Source: Lachnospiraceae bacterium
GTDB taxonomy: Bacteria > Bacillota > Clostridia > Lachnospirales > Lachnospiraceae
DNA length: 64,000 bases
Reading direction: 5' to 3'
Assembly: GCA_016282745.1 (NCBI GenBank)
Contig: JAEELL010000022.1
Span: 1 to 64,000, forward strand
The notes beneath the pieces were generated by a model. It saw only the letters and a program-made list of their open reading frames with translations, was not told the origin of the DNA and made no database searches. Of this stretch, positions 1 through 8,113 are shown one piece after another (positions within the stretch are counted from its first letter, which is position 1; each line of letters begins with the position of its first letter). A program made the translations under genes and the position numbers.

Positions 1-79
1 CTTTCTTTGCGTCAAGATTTTTGGCACCTGCCAAAAACATTTTCTGGAGCATAGCACCATCGATTGTCTTGATTTCCAC
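1..79 (-). CDS. FakA/YloV-like fatty acid kinase, N-terminal fragment
   Basis: Only the first 26 codons lie in the window; the gene runs off the left edge. The translation begins VEIKTIDGAMLQKMFLAGAK and continues NLDAKK, which matches the start of the DAK-phosphatase/FakA (YloV) family, the ATP-binding subunit that phosphorylates fatty acids held by a FakB/DegV-type protein. A GTG start is chosen because AAGGAGGA sits seven bases upstream. It follows the Asp23/Gls24 gene by about 26 bases, the usual yloU-yloV order in Firmicutes, so the two are probably cotranscribed. A DegV-family protein that could serve as a FakB partner is encoded near 36 kb. Family assignment is good but rests on a short stretch. 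Confidence 0.75.
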   Translation of the reverse strand, partial: MEIKTIDGAMLQKMFLAGAKNLDAKK

Positions 80-105
80 AATAACATCCTCCTTAAGTAA
101 GATAA

Positions 106-465
106 TTAGTCGATTACTCTGATACCTTCGACATAAATATTAATTTTTCTTACCTTCATTCCCGTATAAGCTTCAACTTTGTATTTTACACTGCTAATAA
201 TGTTATCTGCTATAGTTGAGATATTAACACCATAAGCAACAATAATATGAAACTCTATCTTTATAGCGTTTTCTTCGTTTATAGTAACTTCAATCCCTTT
301 TGAAAGACTGTCTCTCTTAAGTAACTTAACAAGTCCGTCTCTCATGCTAACAGCAGCCATACCAACAATACCAAAGCACTCACATGCTGTTGTTCCGGCA
401 TACTTTGCAATTACTTCAGGATCAATTAACACTTCCCCTAAATCTGTGTTCATTTTACCTTTCAT
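106..465 (-). CDS. Asp23/Gls24 family envelope stress protein (YloU-like)
   Basis: This 119-residue protein has the single-domain Asp23/Gls24 fold signature: LGEVLIDPEVIAKYAG near the N terminus, CFGIVGMA around residues 30-37, and the closing VRKINIYVEGI segment. In Firmicutes this small YloU form sits between rpmB and the FakA-like yloV gene, exactly as here. The family is linked to cell-envelope homeostasis, and the biochemical role of YloU is not settled. GGGAGGT lies seven bases before the ATG. The gene is divergent from rpmB with about 240 bases between them. Confidence 0.88.
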   Translation of the reverse strand: MKGKMNTDLGEVLIDPEVIAKYAGTTACECFGIVGMAAVSMRDGLVKLLKRDSLSKGIEVTINEENAIKIEFHIIVAYGVNISTIADNIISSVKYKVEAYTGMKVRKINIYVEGIRVID

Positions 466-618
466 ATAACTACCTCCCGTTAAAATAATTGACTCTACAG
501 TTATATGTTCTGCACTTGCATCTCTTACGCAAACTGCAAACTGTCACAATATATGATACCTTATTTTAGTAAAAAATAAAAGTATTATTTAAAACATCGA
601 GAAATTATAAAAAAACAC

Positions 619-647
619 TTGCATTGTTTCTCTGATTCTGATAGAAT
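619..647 (+). promoter_or_regulatory. Promoter of rpmB
   Basis: TTGCAT (619-624) and TAGAAT (642-647) are separated by exactly 17 bases, a good housekeeping sigma match, with about 57 bases of leader before the rpmB start codon at 705. Confidence 0.7.
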
Positions 648-704
648 GTCATTTGTGTTGAGTCGCAGTGAATGCGATAATTGTCTATGTAAGGAGGTGC
701 TATT

Positions 705-890
705 ATGGCTAAATGTGAAATTTGCAACAAAGGTGCTCATTTTGGAAACGCTGTGAGCCATTCTCATAGAAGATCTAATAAAATGTGGAAATCAAACATT
801 AAATCTGTTAAGGTTAAAGTTAACGGAGCAGCAAAGAAGATGTACGTTTGTACTTCTTGCTTAAGATCAGGAAAAGTTGAAAGAGCATAA
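705..890 (+). CDS. rpmB: 50S ribosomal protein L28
   Basis: The 61-residue protein is a full-length bL28: it opens MAKCEICNKGAHFGN and has the basic core SHSHRRSNKMWKSN typical of rRNA-binding L28. Two CxxC pairs (Cys4/Cys7 and a second pair near residues 49/52) indicate the zinc-binding C+ form. AAGGAGG is about eight bases upstream of the ATG. It is monocistronic, with its own promoter and a rho-independent terminator, and divergent from the Asp23 gene. Confidence 0.97.
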   Translation: MAKCEICNKGAHFGNAVSHSHRRSNKMWKSNIKSVKVKVNGAAKKMYVCTSCLRSGKVERA

Positions 891-910
891 TTAATTTATT
901 GCATTATATA

Positions 911-957
911 AAAAAACGCATTGCATTTGGATTATTCCATAAGCGATGCGTTTTTTT
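911..957 (+). terminator. Terminator of rpmB
   Basis: An A-rich arm ending ACGCATTGC pairs with GCGATGCGT followed by seven T residues; the loop is about 20 bases. It lies 20 bases after the rpmB stop codon. Confidence 0.85.
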
Positions 958-1104
958 ATTTTCCTTTTTCCTGCCACTGCTCTCTTTTCAGAATTTATAC
1001 ATTTTGAAACCTACATACGCTGCTCTCAAAATAACCGTTTCGCATAATAGGAATGTTTTTTCTAAAAATTGAGTCATTACTTAAAGGACTATTTTCAAAA
1101 AACA

Positions 1105-1560
1105 AGGTAGGGAATTTTGTTGCAAAAGTTATATCTGACAACCCATGTGAAGAAAATTCAAAATGGGATGTAAGGAATTTCCGAGGAAAAAGTTATGCCT
1201 GGCAACCCATGTGAAGAAAATTCTAAATGGGATGTAAGGAATTTCCGAGGAAAAAGTTATGCCTGGCAACCCATGTGAAGAAAATTCCAAAAGGGATGTA
1301 AGAAATTTCTGACAGAAAAGTTATGCCTGGCAACCCATGTGAAGAAAATTCCAAAAGGGATGTAAGAAATTTCTGACAGAAAAGTTATGCCTGGCAACCC
1401 ATGTGAAGAAAATCCCAAAAGGGATGCAAGAAATATCTGACAGAAAAGTTAGGGCTGGCAACCCATGTGAAGAAAATCCCAAAAGGGATGCAAGAAATAT
1501 CTGACAGAAAAGTTATGCCTGGCAACCCATGTGAAGAAAATTCTAAAAGGGATGCAAGCA
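1105..1560. repeat. 64-bp tandem repeat array, seven copies
   Basis: The core CAACCCATGTGAAG recurs at exactly 64-base spacing (ACCC at 1141, 1205, 1269, 1333, 1397, 1461 and 1525), with the rest of the unit also conserved. Copies fall into subtypes: two early units carry GGAATTTCCGAGG, later ones carry AAATTTCTGACAG or AAATATCTGACAG. The later units contain a near-palindrome TTTCTGACAGAAA, and two units also have ATCCC-AAAA-GGGAT. The last copy breaks off after GGGATGCAAG. Because 64 is not a multiple of three, translated frames shift from unit to unit, so the array is not a protein repeat. No spacers separate the copies. The gap from 958 to 1703 contains no gene that I can support. Confidence 0.95.
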
Positions 1561-1703
1561 TAATAAAATCAAGTTTAATAAGCATACATCCCCCAAATGA
1601 ATTTTGCCAAAAGGGATATATAATGTAGAAGTCCTTAGGTGTAACTAAAAATAAGATTATGTGCCCGTTTCAAATGTATACTTTTTAAATCCCTTACCAT
1701 ATG

Positions 1704-1752
1704 AAAAGCAGGGTACAAAATGTAGAATTTCTACATTTCGTACCCTGCTTTT
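1704..1752 (-). terminator. Terminator of the OFA transporter gene (possibly bidirectional)
   Basis: A long inverted repeat pairs AAAAGCAGGGTAC with GTACCCTGCTTTT and continues inward with AATGTAGAA / TTCTACATT. It lies 36 bases past the transporter stop codon; the T tract on the minus strand is only four bases. Confidence 0.8.
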
Positions 1753-1787
1753 ATATTATAAATATTTTGATAACTTTAATTATAAAA

Positions 1788-3161
1788 TTATTTTGCTGCC
1801 TTTTCAGCTGCGATAGCCTTATCACTCTTCTTTACAAGGAATAATGACATACACAAAGCTACACAGTAAAGTGCGATTGTTGCATATAATACATACTGAT
1901 ATCCTGTTGGATTAACAACTACAGGATCACCGTGTAATGTTCCATTTACAGGTGTTCCAAACTTACCAACAATCCATGTTGCCATCTGGTTTCCTGATAA
2001 TCCTGCAAAAGCCCAAGCAGAAAGTGTGATTCCGTGGATAGCACTGATGTTACCCATTCCGTAGTGGTCTGATAACAATGTTGGAACATTTGAGAAACCA
2101 CCACCGTATCCTGCATTTACCATAAAGATTAATGCTAATACTAAAATTACAAGAATTGTATTCTTTGTATCAATTGATGCAAATCCTTCAACCGGACTAG
2201 CTGCATTCTTAATAGCACCTGTAAGCATTACAATACCTGTCAATGCAATCGAAAGAATGAAGATTAATTTGTAAATGGTATTTCTGTCTTTTAAGCTGTC
2301 AGCCCATGCTGAGAAACCTAAACGTCCACCTGCATTGAAAATAGCAGAGAATGTTGAAATAATACCTGCAAATGCTGCAAGACCTACACACTTAACAATC
2401 ATCTTCTCCTGAGAGATAAGTGCAAGACCACAAGTAATGTTGATGTAGAACATTACCCAGATACCAATGTAGTTTGCCCAACCTTTTGTCTTGATTGTAG
2501 CAACAATACCTTCGCTCTTATCTTTGTTTGTAGGCTCAACCCATCCTTCAGGTTTTTTAAGAAGCAAGTGTCCAACGAACATCATACAGAAGTATACTAC
2601 TGCTAAGATGTAGAACATTGTGCTTGTTCCAAATTTTGGCTGTAACCACTCCATAATTGGAGATGCGATAGCTTTAGCGCCACCAAATCCTGCTACTGCA
2701 AGACCTGTTGCCAAACCTTTTCTGTCTTCAAACCAGAGCATTAATGTCTTAACCGGTGATAAGTAACCAGTACCAAGAGCAACACCCATAATAAATCCAT
2801 AACAGATATAAATTCCAAGTAAAGCCACAAGATTATGCTTGTGAGTAGAACCATAATATATAAAGAAACCTGTTCCTGCCATACCTGTTGCAAAACAAAT
2901 AGTTGCGATTAATGATGAAAGATGTATATTCTTTTCAACAATACCACCGAGGAATGCTGCTGACATTCCAAGGAAGAAAATAGCAAAACTAAATGCCCAC
3001 TCTACAGCCGGCTTGTCCCAACCGATGTCATTTGAAATTGCTTCACTAAATAATGACCAGCAATATACTGTACCGATACTAAAATGTAATAATAATGCAG
3101 GGATCGCTGCACGAACCCATTTGTTGGCTCTCCAACCTTTTGAACTACTACTGTTTCCCAT
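1788..3161 (-). CDS. OFA-family MFS transporter (oxalate/formate antiporter-like)
   Basis: A 457-residue protein with about twelve hydrophobic segments and the OFA (OxlT-like) signature GTVYCWSLF near residues 30-38, followed by PAVEWAFSFAIFFLGMSAAF. The family includes the oxalate:formate exchanger and several organic-anion carriers; the substrate here cannot be read from sequence. There is a long hydrophilic loop before the second six-helix bundle (KKPEGWVEPTNKDKSEG) and a short charged C terminus, as is usual. It is a single-gene unit with a strong promoter (3225-3253) and a terminator (1704-1752). Confidence 0.88.
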   Translation of the reverse strand: MGNSSSSKGWRANKWVRAAIPALLLHFSIGTVYCWSLFSEAISNDIGWDKPAVEWAFSFAIFFLGMSAAFLGGIVEKNIHLSSLIATICFATGMAGTGFFIYYGSTHKHNLVALLGIYICYGFIMGVALGTGYLSPVKTLMLWFEDRKGLATGLAVAGFGGAKAIASPIMEWLQPKFGTSTMFYILAVVYFCMMFVGHLLLKKPEGWVEPTNKDKSEGIVATIKTKGWANYIGIWVMFYINITCGLALISQEKMIVKCVGLAAFAGIISTFSAIFNAGGRLGFSAWADSLKDRNTIYKLIFILSIALTGIVMLTGAIKNAASPVEGFASIDTKNTILVILVLALIFMVNAGYGGGFSNVPTLLSDHYGMGNISAIHGITLSAWAFAGLSGNQMATWIVGKFGTPVNGTLHGDPVVVNPTGYQYVLYATIALYCVALCMSLFLVKKSDKAIAAEKAAK

Positions 3162-3224
3162 AATTCAAATCTCTACCTTTCTTTCTAATGTAGTTAGATG
3201 CGCGATTTGCACGCAAACATGAAC

Positions 3225-3253
3225 ATTATAACGCTTTTATTTCAATCTTTCAA
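3225..3253 (-). promoter_or_regulatory. Promoter of the OFA transporter gene
   Basis: On the minus strand TTGAAA (3253-3248) and a perfect TATAAT (3230-3225) are 17 bases apart. The predicted leader is about 55 bases. Confidence 0.85.
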
Positions 3254-3256
3254 CAG

Positions 3257-3316
3257 AAAAAAATAGGATATTACATTTTTCTCCAACTTTTTTCGGGTTA
3301 TTTGTAATATCCTATT
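3257..3316 (-). terminator. Terminator of the met operon
   Basis: A perfect 14-base inverted repeat, AATAGGATATTACA (3262-3275) against TGTAATATCCTATT (3303-3316), is followed on the minus strand by a seven-base T tract. It ends the metH transcript just upstream of the transporter promoter. Confidence 0.88.
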
Positions 3317-3360
3317 AATAAACTTTTCAATTTATATCCAATTTAATTCAATTAACAACA

Positions 3361-3445
3361 TCAATCACTTCACAATATCAATATCTTCACAGCATCAATA
3401 CCTTTACAATATCAATACCTTTACAATATCAATATCTTTGTAATT
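3361..3445. repeat. 17-bp tandem repeat, five copies
   Basis: The unit TCAATACCTTTACAATA occurs five times head to tail, with two central copies identical and outer copies differing at a few bases. It sits between the metH stop codon and the met terminator, so it is transcribed as part of the 3' untranslated region. No function is evident. Confidence 0.88.
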
Positions 3446-3482
3446 TACAATTTAATTAATAATTATTCATACTTCAATCTTA

Positions 3483-5912
3483 TTATCCAAGAACAATCTT
3501 TGCAATATCCGCACTTTCCTTTGCATCTTTAGCATAGTAGTCAGCCCCAATACTCATTGCGTAATCAGGAGTAAGAACTGCTCCTCCTACCATTACCTTG
3601 CAGTCAACATTGTTTTCCCGTAAAAGTCTGATTGTTTCTTCCATAGAACAAAGAGTTGTCGTCATAAGTGCTGAAAGTCCTACAAGTTTAACATCGTGTT
3701 TTATAGCTTCATCCACAATCAGCTGGCAGTCAACGTCTCTTCCAAGATCAATTACATCATATCCGTAATTTTCAAGAATTACCTTTACAATATTCTTTCC
3801 GATATCATGAATATCTCCCTTTACTGTAGCAAGGATTATCTTTCCTTTTGACTCTGTATCGCCGCCTTTGTTTGCCATAAATGTCTTTATCTCTTCAAAG
3901 CAAACTTTTGCAACATCAGCCGCAAGAATAAGCTGCGGAAGGAAGATAATATTCTTTTCAAACTTTTCACCCACAACATCAAGCGCAGGAATAAGCATCT
4001 CGTTAATAATCATCATCGCATCTGTATCTTCCAGATATTCCTTTGTCAGCCTGCTCCCGTCATTTTTCATTCCTGTTTCCATCGCACGAAGAATTGCCAA
4101 TCCTCTGTCATCTAACTTTTCTAAAGATTTAATGTCCTTGTTTGAAGGCGCAGAAGCTGATTTTTTTTCAGATTTAACCACTTCTTTTTGTACTTCAACT
4201 TTAGATGACTCTTCAATGAATTCCATGGCATTCTTATCAATATCCGCAAGAACGTTATAGGTTCTTACAGCCCATACCATTGATGACACGTTAGGATTTA
4301 TAATAGGAAGATCAAGTCCCATTGTAAGTGCCATTGTAAGGAATGTCTTATTTACCAGTTCTCTGTTTGGAAGTCCGAAGGAAATATTAGAAACTCCGAG
4401 AACATTCTTAAGTCCCAGTTCATCTCTTATAATACTCATGGCTTTAAGTGTCTCTTTTGCCGCTTTCTGCTCTGCAGAAACTGTCAGTGTAAGACAGTCG
4501 ATAATGACATTTTCTTTTCTGATTCCATAGGACAATGCCTTATCAAGTATTCTCTTTGCAATTTCAACACGTCCCTCTGCAGAATCCGGGATTCCGTTTT
4601 CATCCAGCGCAAGTCCTATTACGGCAGCGCCGTATTTTTTTACTAAAGGAAGTATTCTGTCTAAGACTTCCTCTTCTCCGTTTACTGAATTTACTATTGG
4701 TTTTCCATTGTAAACTCGAAGCGCAGCTTCAAGTACTTCCGGCTTAGTCGAATCAATCTGAAGCGGAGTGTCCACAATCCCCTGTAAGGCTTTTATGGTT
4801 CTAATCATCATATCCCGCTCATCAATTTCAGGAAGCCCCACATTTACATCCAGAATATTTGCTCCTCCGTCAATCTGCTCAATTGCCTGAGACAAAATAT
4901 AATCAATATCATTATTTATCAGAGCTTCTTTAAATCTCTTCTTTCCTGTAGGATTAATTCTCTCGCCGATAATCTGTGGCCTGTCCACAACAACTGTATT
5001 TGTAGAAGAACAAACAGCAAGAGGTACCTCCACTTTCCTCTCCTCAAAAAGTCCGTCTCTTCTAGCTTCGTCAAGCATCTTAGCAACTTCTCTGATATAA
5101 TCCGGATTAGTTCCACAACATCCACCGAATACATGAACGCCAAGTTCCGCCATCTTTCTCATGGACTGAGCGAACTCTTCAGGTGATACATCATAAAGAT
5201 TAGTTACAGGATCAGGCAATCCGGCGTTAGGCTTTACCATAACCGGAATATCTGTCCAGTCAGTTATTTTTGCTACAACGTCAAGAAGTTCATCAGGTCC
5301 AAGAGAACAGTTTACTCCGATTGCATCTACTCCAAGGCCACCAATTGTAAGAACCATTGACGGAACTGAACAGCCGGTAAATGTTCTCATATTTCTCTCA
5401 AATGTCATTGTACAGAATACAGGCAAATCTGAGTTTTCCTTTGCTGCAAGAACCGCTGCCTTTGTCTCAAGAAGGTCTGTCATAGTTTCTATGACAATAA
5501 GGTCTGCACCCTCTGCTGCAAGAATCTCTTCCTTAAACATATCATAAGCCTCGTCAAAAGTAAGACTCCCGGTAGGTTCAAGAAGCTGTCCTATTGGTCC
5601 AAGATCTAAAGCCACCTTACAGTCAGTACCCTCGCAGGCTTTTTTTGCATTTGCTATAGCTGCACCTATAAGTTCCTGAACGCTATAACCTGAATCTGCC
5701 ATCTTGTATCTGTTTGCGCCAAATGTATTTGCATACACTACCATTGAGCCGGATGCAATATAGCTGGAATGAATATCAACTATCCATTCCGGTTTTGTAA
5801 TATTAAGAGTTTCGGGTATAGTTCCCATCTCCATACCTTTTCCCTGGAGCATGGTTCCCATCGCACCGTCTAATATAATATAGTCACTTTTCAGCAATTC
5901 CCTAATTTCCAT
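3483..5912 (-). CDS. metH: Cobalamin-dependent methionine synthase, lacking the reactivation domain
   Basis: Catalyses methyl transfer from 5-methyltetrahydrofolate to homocysteine via cobalamin. The 809 residues cover a homocysteine methyltransferase domain (about 1-290, zinc ligands in GVNCS and GGCCGTNPD), a pterin-binding domain starting at IIGERINPTG near 315, and the helical cap plus B12 domain with GDIHDIGKN, in which His702 is the expected cobalt ligand. The protein stops at the end of the B12 domain, roughly 400 residues short of Escherichia coli MetH, so the AdoMet-binding reactivation domain is absent. That function is probably supplied by the upstream gene, whose stop codon overlaps this start by 11 bases. 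A low-complexity lysine/serine linker (about residues 575-590) joins the pterin and B12 halves. Confidence 0.95.
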   Translation of the reverse strand: MEIRELLKSDYIILDGAMGTMLQGKGMEMGTIPETLNITKPEWIVDIHSSYIASGSMVVYANTFGANRYKMADSGYSVQELIGAAIANAKKACEGTDCKVALDLGPIGQLLEPTGSLTFDEAYDMFKEEILAAEGADLIVIETMTDLLETKAAVLAAKENSDLPVFCTMTFERNMRTFTGCSVPSMVLTIGGLGVDAIGVNCSLGPDELLDVVAKITDWTDIPVMVKPNAGLPDPVTNLYDVSPEEFAQSMRKMAELGVHVFGGCCGTNPDYIREVAKMLDEARRDGLFEERKVEVPLAVCSSTNTVVVDRPQIIGERINPTGKKRFKEALINNDIDYILSQAIEQIDGGANILDVNVGLPEIDERDMMIRTIKALQGIVDTPLQIDSTKPEVLEAALRVYNGKPIVNSVNGEEEVLDRILPLVKKYGAAVIGLALDENGIPDSAEGRVEIAKRILDKALSYGIRKENVIIDCLTLTVSAEQKAAKETLKAMSIIRDELGLKNVLGVSNISFGLPNRELVNKTFLTMALTMGLDLPIINPNVSSMVWAVRTYNVLADIDKNAMEFIEESSKVEVQKEVVKSEKKSASAPSNKDIKSLEKLDDRGLAILRAMETGMKNDGSRLTKEYLEDTDAMMIINEMLIPALDVVGEKFEKNIIFLPQLILAADVAKVCFEEIKTFMANKGGDTESKGKIILATVKGDIHDIGKNIVKVILENYGYDVIDLGRDVDCQLIVDEAIKHDVKLVGLSALMTTTLCSMEETIRLLRENNVDCKVMVGGAVLTPDYAMSIGADYYAKDAKESADIAKIVLG

Positions 5913-6639
5913 TGCATCTGTCTCCTCTCACCCTGTATTCACACACATCTTTCATATTACAGTATTCACAGCGATTTTCATTACTTCGCTTATCATTCCC
6001 GTGATTTCCACTATTATGAACTTTTCCGGACACTTCGTCAAGACCGTTTTCTTTATTTTTCAATCCAATAACACAGGTTACGGATTTTGTAGGTGTGAGC
6101 ATCATGCTGTCGTTAACGCACAATCCTATTCTCTTTGGTGCCTGCAATACTTCAAGGAACTTTTTTTGAAGTTCCAATGGAAAATCACCATATCCAAGAC
6201 CAAATCGCCAGGTCATCTCCATATCAGGAAAATCATCCTGAATAAACTCTTCGACCTTATCACAAATCTGTTCAACCATAGCGCTGGCCATACTGTCTAT
6301 AACCGTCGCCTCAGCCATATTTCCTATCTGTTTAATCCTGATAAGTCTGTCTGCTCCCATCCCTGCTGTAACACACATAAAAACTACTTTCTCACACCCT
6401 TCAAGATGTTTCTTTATATCATGACCTGCCAGTTCAAAATCACATCCTTCAAGAGTATAATCATTATTCAATTTAAAAACACTGTAAATATAGTCAGGTC
6501 TGGCCGCTGACAACAAATCGCTCTCACAATGTGAAAGAAGCTCTTTCATATTGGGATTAATATCATTATTATTGTATCCCAAGTAACGAAGAGCCTCTTT
6601 TACATTGATAGAATCTATTAATATTTCTTTCTTTTCCAT
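5902..6639 (-). CDS. Stand-alone MetH reactivation-domain-like protein with Cys-rich tail
   Basis: This 245-residue protein resembles the C-terminal AdoMet-binding activation domain of cobalamin-dependent methionine synthase: the segment RFGLGYGDFPLELQKKFLE followed by LTPTKSVTCVIGL corresponds to the R-x-SPGYGACPD and LTESxAMxP-type regions of that domain. It lies between metF and a metH that lacks this domain, with only three bases to metF and an 11-base overlap with metH. The inferred role is reductive remethylation of oxidised MetH cobalamin using AdoMet. The last 30 residues carry CEYCNMKDVCEYRVRGDRC, a cluster of four cysteines that could bind a metal or Fe-S group; that is inference only. 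Confidence 0.85.
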   Translation of the reverse strand: MEKKEILIDSINVKEALRYLGYNNNDINPNMKELLSHCESDLLSAARPDYIYSVFKLNNDYTLEGCDFELAGHDIKKHLEGCEKVVFMCVTAGMGADRLIRIKQIGNMAEATVIDSMASAMVEQICDKVEEFIQDDFPDMEMTWRFGLGYGDFPLELQKKFLEVLQAPKRIGLCVNDSMMLTPTKSVTCVIGLKNKENGLDEVSGKVHNSGNHGNDKRSNENRCEYCNMKDVCEYRVRGDRCNGN

Positions 6640-6642
6640 AGT

Positions 6643-7515
6643 TTAAATATCGTGACCTATCACGTTCTTAACACCTTCTGATATTTTTCTTGCAATATAA
6701 GGATTGTTCATAGTGTAGATATGGATTCCGTCAACACCGTTTGCAACCAAATCTACAATCTGATTTATTGCATATGCTATTCCTGCATCTCTCAGAGCTT
6801 CAGGATTATTTTCAAATCTCTGCATTACTTTTGAGAACTTTGAAGGAAGTGACGCTCCACACATAGAAACCATTCTCTCTATCTGTTTCTTGTTAGTTAC
6901 AGGCATAATTCCCGCCTCAACCGGAACATTAATCCCTGCAATTCTGACCTTTTCAATAAAATCATAAAAACAGTTATTGTCAAAGAACAACTGAGATACC
7001 AGGTGTTCTGCTCCGGCTTCAACTTTTATCTTGAGATTTGCAATATCTTCCCTCATGCTGTCTGCATCCATGTGAACCTCAGGATAACAGGCTCCTGAAA
7101 CTCCAAAATCGCCTTTAGATTTAATATATGCTGTCAAATCCGAAGCATGAAGAAAATCTTTTTGAGGCTCCAGCCCCTCAACAATATCTCCCCTAAGTGC
7201 AAGAATATTGTTAACATCTCTCTTTTTCAAATCATCAAGAATAATGTCAACACTCTCCTTAGTCGCATGGACACAAGTAAGATGAGCCATTGACTCTATT
7301 CCATACTTTTCTTTTATACCTGCACAAATATCTATAGTATCAGTATTTGCAACATTTCCTGCCGCACCATAAGTAACACTGATAAAATCCGGTTTCAGTT
7401 CACCAAGTTCATCAAGAACATCGTAAATACTCTCAATCGGACTTGTCCTTTTTGGCGGAAAAACCTCAAAAGAAAAAACCGGTCTTCCATTATTAAACAT
7501 TTCAGAAATCTTCAT
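6643..7515 (-). CDS. metF: Methylenetetrahydrofolate reductase
   Basis: A 290-residue TIM-barrel flavoprotein that reduces 5,10-methylene- to 5-methyltetrahydrofolate, the methyl donor for MetH encoded two genes downstream. Family marks are FSFEVFPPKRT at the N terminus, the FISVTYGAAG segment near residues 45-54, LALRGD near 105, and SQLFFDN near 185. GGAGG lies seven bases before the ATG. It follows the 46-codon membrane protein gene by 24 bases, so the four genes look like one transcript. I saw no SAM or cobalamin riboswitch upstream. Confidence 0.95.
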   Translation of the reverse strand: MKISEMFNNGRPVFSFEVFPPKRTSPIESIYDVLDELGELKPDFISVTYGAAGNVANTDTIDICAGIKEKYGIESMAHLTCVHATKESVDIILDDLKKRDVNNILALRGDIVEGLEPQKDFLHASDLTAYIKSKGDFGVSGACYPEVHMDADSMREDIANLKIKVEAGAEHLVSQLFFDNNCFYDFIEKVRIAGINVPVEAGIMPVTNKKQIERMVSMCGASLPSKFSKVMQRFENNPEALRDAGIAYAINQIVDLVANGVDGIHIYTMNNPYIARKISEGVKNVIGHDI

Positions 7516-7539
7516 CTTCTGCCTCCATAATATGAAATG

Positions 7540-7680
7540 TTATCTGCAGAAAAACAAATTATATCCCACTACAAGACATACTACAATAATGCCGACCGTT
7601 AGAAATGTGGTCTTAATCAAAAGAGCTACTCCCATTCCTATTGCAAAACAAAACAATGCAAAACCTATCAATCTATGCAT
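7540..7680 (-). CDS. Small membrane protein upstream of metF
   Basis: A 46-residue ORF begins MHRLIGFALFCFAIGMGVAL, has a short KTTF turn, and ends in a second hydrophobic stretch (VGIIVVCLVVGYNLFFCR). It predicts two transmembrane helices with almost no soluble part. It resembles small clostridial proteins of the form MNRLIGxALFxxxxGM...GYNLFC that I recall from other Firmicutes, which supports it being real. Only a weak GGTG precedes the start. The stop codon is 24 bases before metF. The function is unknown. Confidence 0.68.
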   Translation of the reverse strand: MHRLIGFALFCFAIGMGVALLIKTTFLTVGIIVVCLVVGYNLFFCR

Positions 7681-7758
7681 ATAACACCAAAAAGTATTTT
7701 GTATATCTTATGGTATATCTATAATTTTATTCTAATATAATATTATTCTAATATAATA

Positions 7759-8100
7759 TTATTCTACTGTAACATCATCTTCTTTGCTTGTAAACTTATC
7801 AACAATATCCGGAACCATATCCAAAATCTTCGTCATGCTGTCCTGTGAATTAACACTGACTACTTTTGACATTCCATCCTTAATGATCAGTACAGCTGCA
7901 GGTTTAAGTTTACCACCCATACCACCTGCATTATTTGCATCTTTAGAAAATGCACCCAGTCCCATTCCAAAAGAAACATCTGCTAATGGGAGAATAATGG
8001 TGTCTCCTATTTTGATTGGTTCTCCAACAGTTGTTTTTGTTGTTATATAACTTTCCATCCCCTTGAGCAAAGCCTCAATAGTTTCATTTCTTTCTGCCAT
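7759..8100 (-). CDS. GerW family sporulation protein (YtfJ-like)
   Basis: The 113-residue protein matches the YtfJ/GerW family: TVGEPIKIGDTIILPLADVSFGMGLG, a Gly-rich GGMGGK stretch, then PAAVLIIKDG. GerW-type proteins are needed for normal spore germination in Bacillus; their biochemical activity is not established. The start MAERNET is preferred over a longer frame because AGGAGGAG lies seven bases upstream of it. It is the last gene of a four-gene operon and follows the DUF2953 gene by 13 bases, the same ytfI-ytfJ pairing seen in Bacillus. Confidence 0.88.
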   Translation of the reverse strand: MAERNETIEALLKGMESYITTKTTVGEPIKIGDTIILPLADVSFGMGLGAFSKDANNAGGMGGKLKPAAVLIIKDGMSKVVSVNSQDSMTKILDMVPDIVDKFTSKEDDVTVE

Positions 8101-8113
8101 AAAAAAACTCCTC

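Noticed and set aside
1105..1560. CRISPR array
   Set aside because: The repeats are directly contiguous, 64 bases long, without unique spacers, and there are no cas genes.
1385..1585. Minus-strand ORF of 66 codons within the 64-bp repeats
   Set aside because: The repeat unit is not a multiple of three, the protein changes frame from unit to unit, and no ribosome-binding site is visible.
3868..4260. Plus-strand ORF of 130 codons inside metH
   Set aside because: It is a shadow of metH, which has clear domain matches along the same stretch.
7516..7760. SAM, cobalamin or THF riboswitch in front of the met operon
   Set aside because: No conserved riboswitch core was seen; the region is mostly the 46-codon ORF and AT-rich DNA with a short TTCTAATATAATA duplication.
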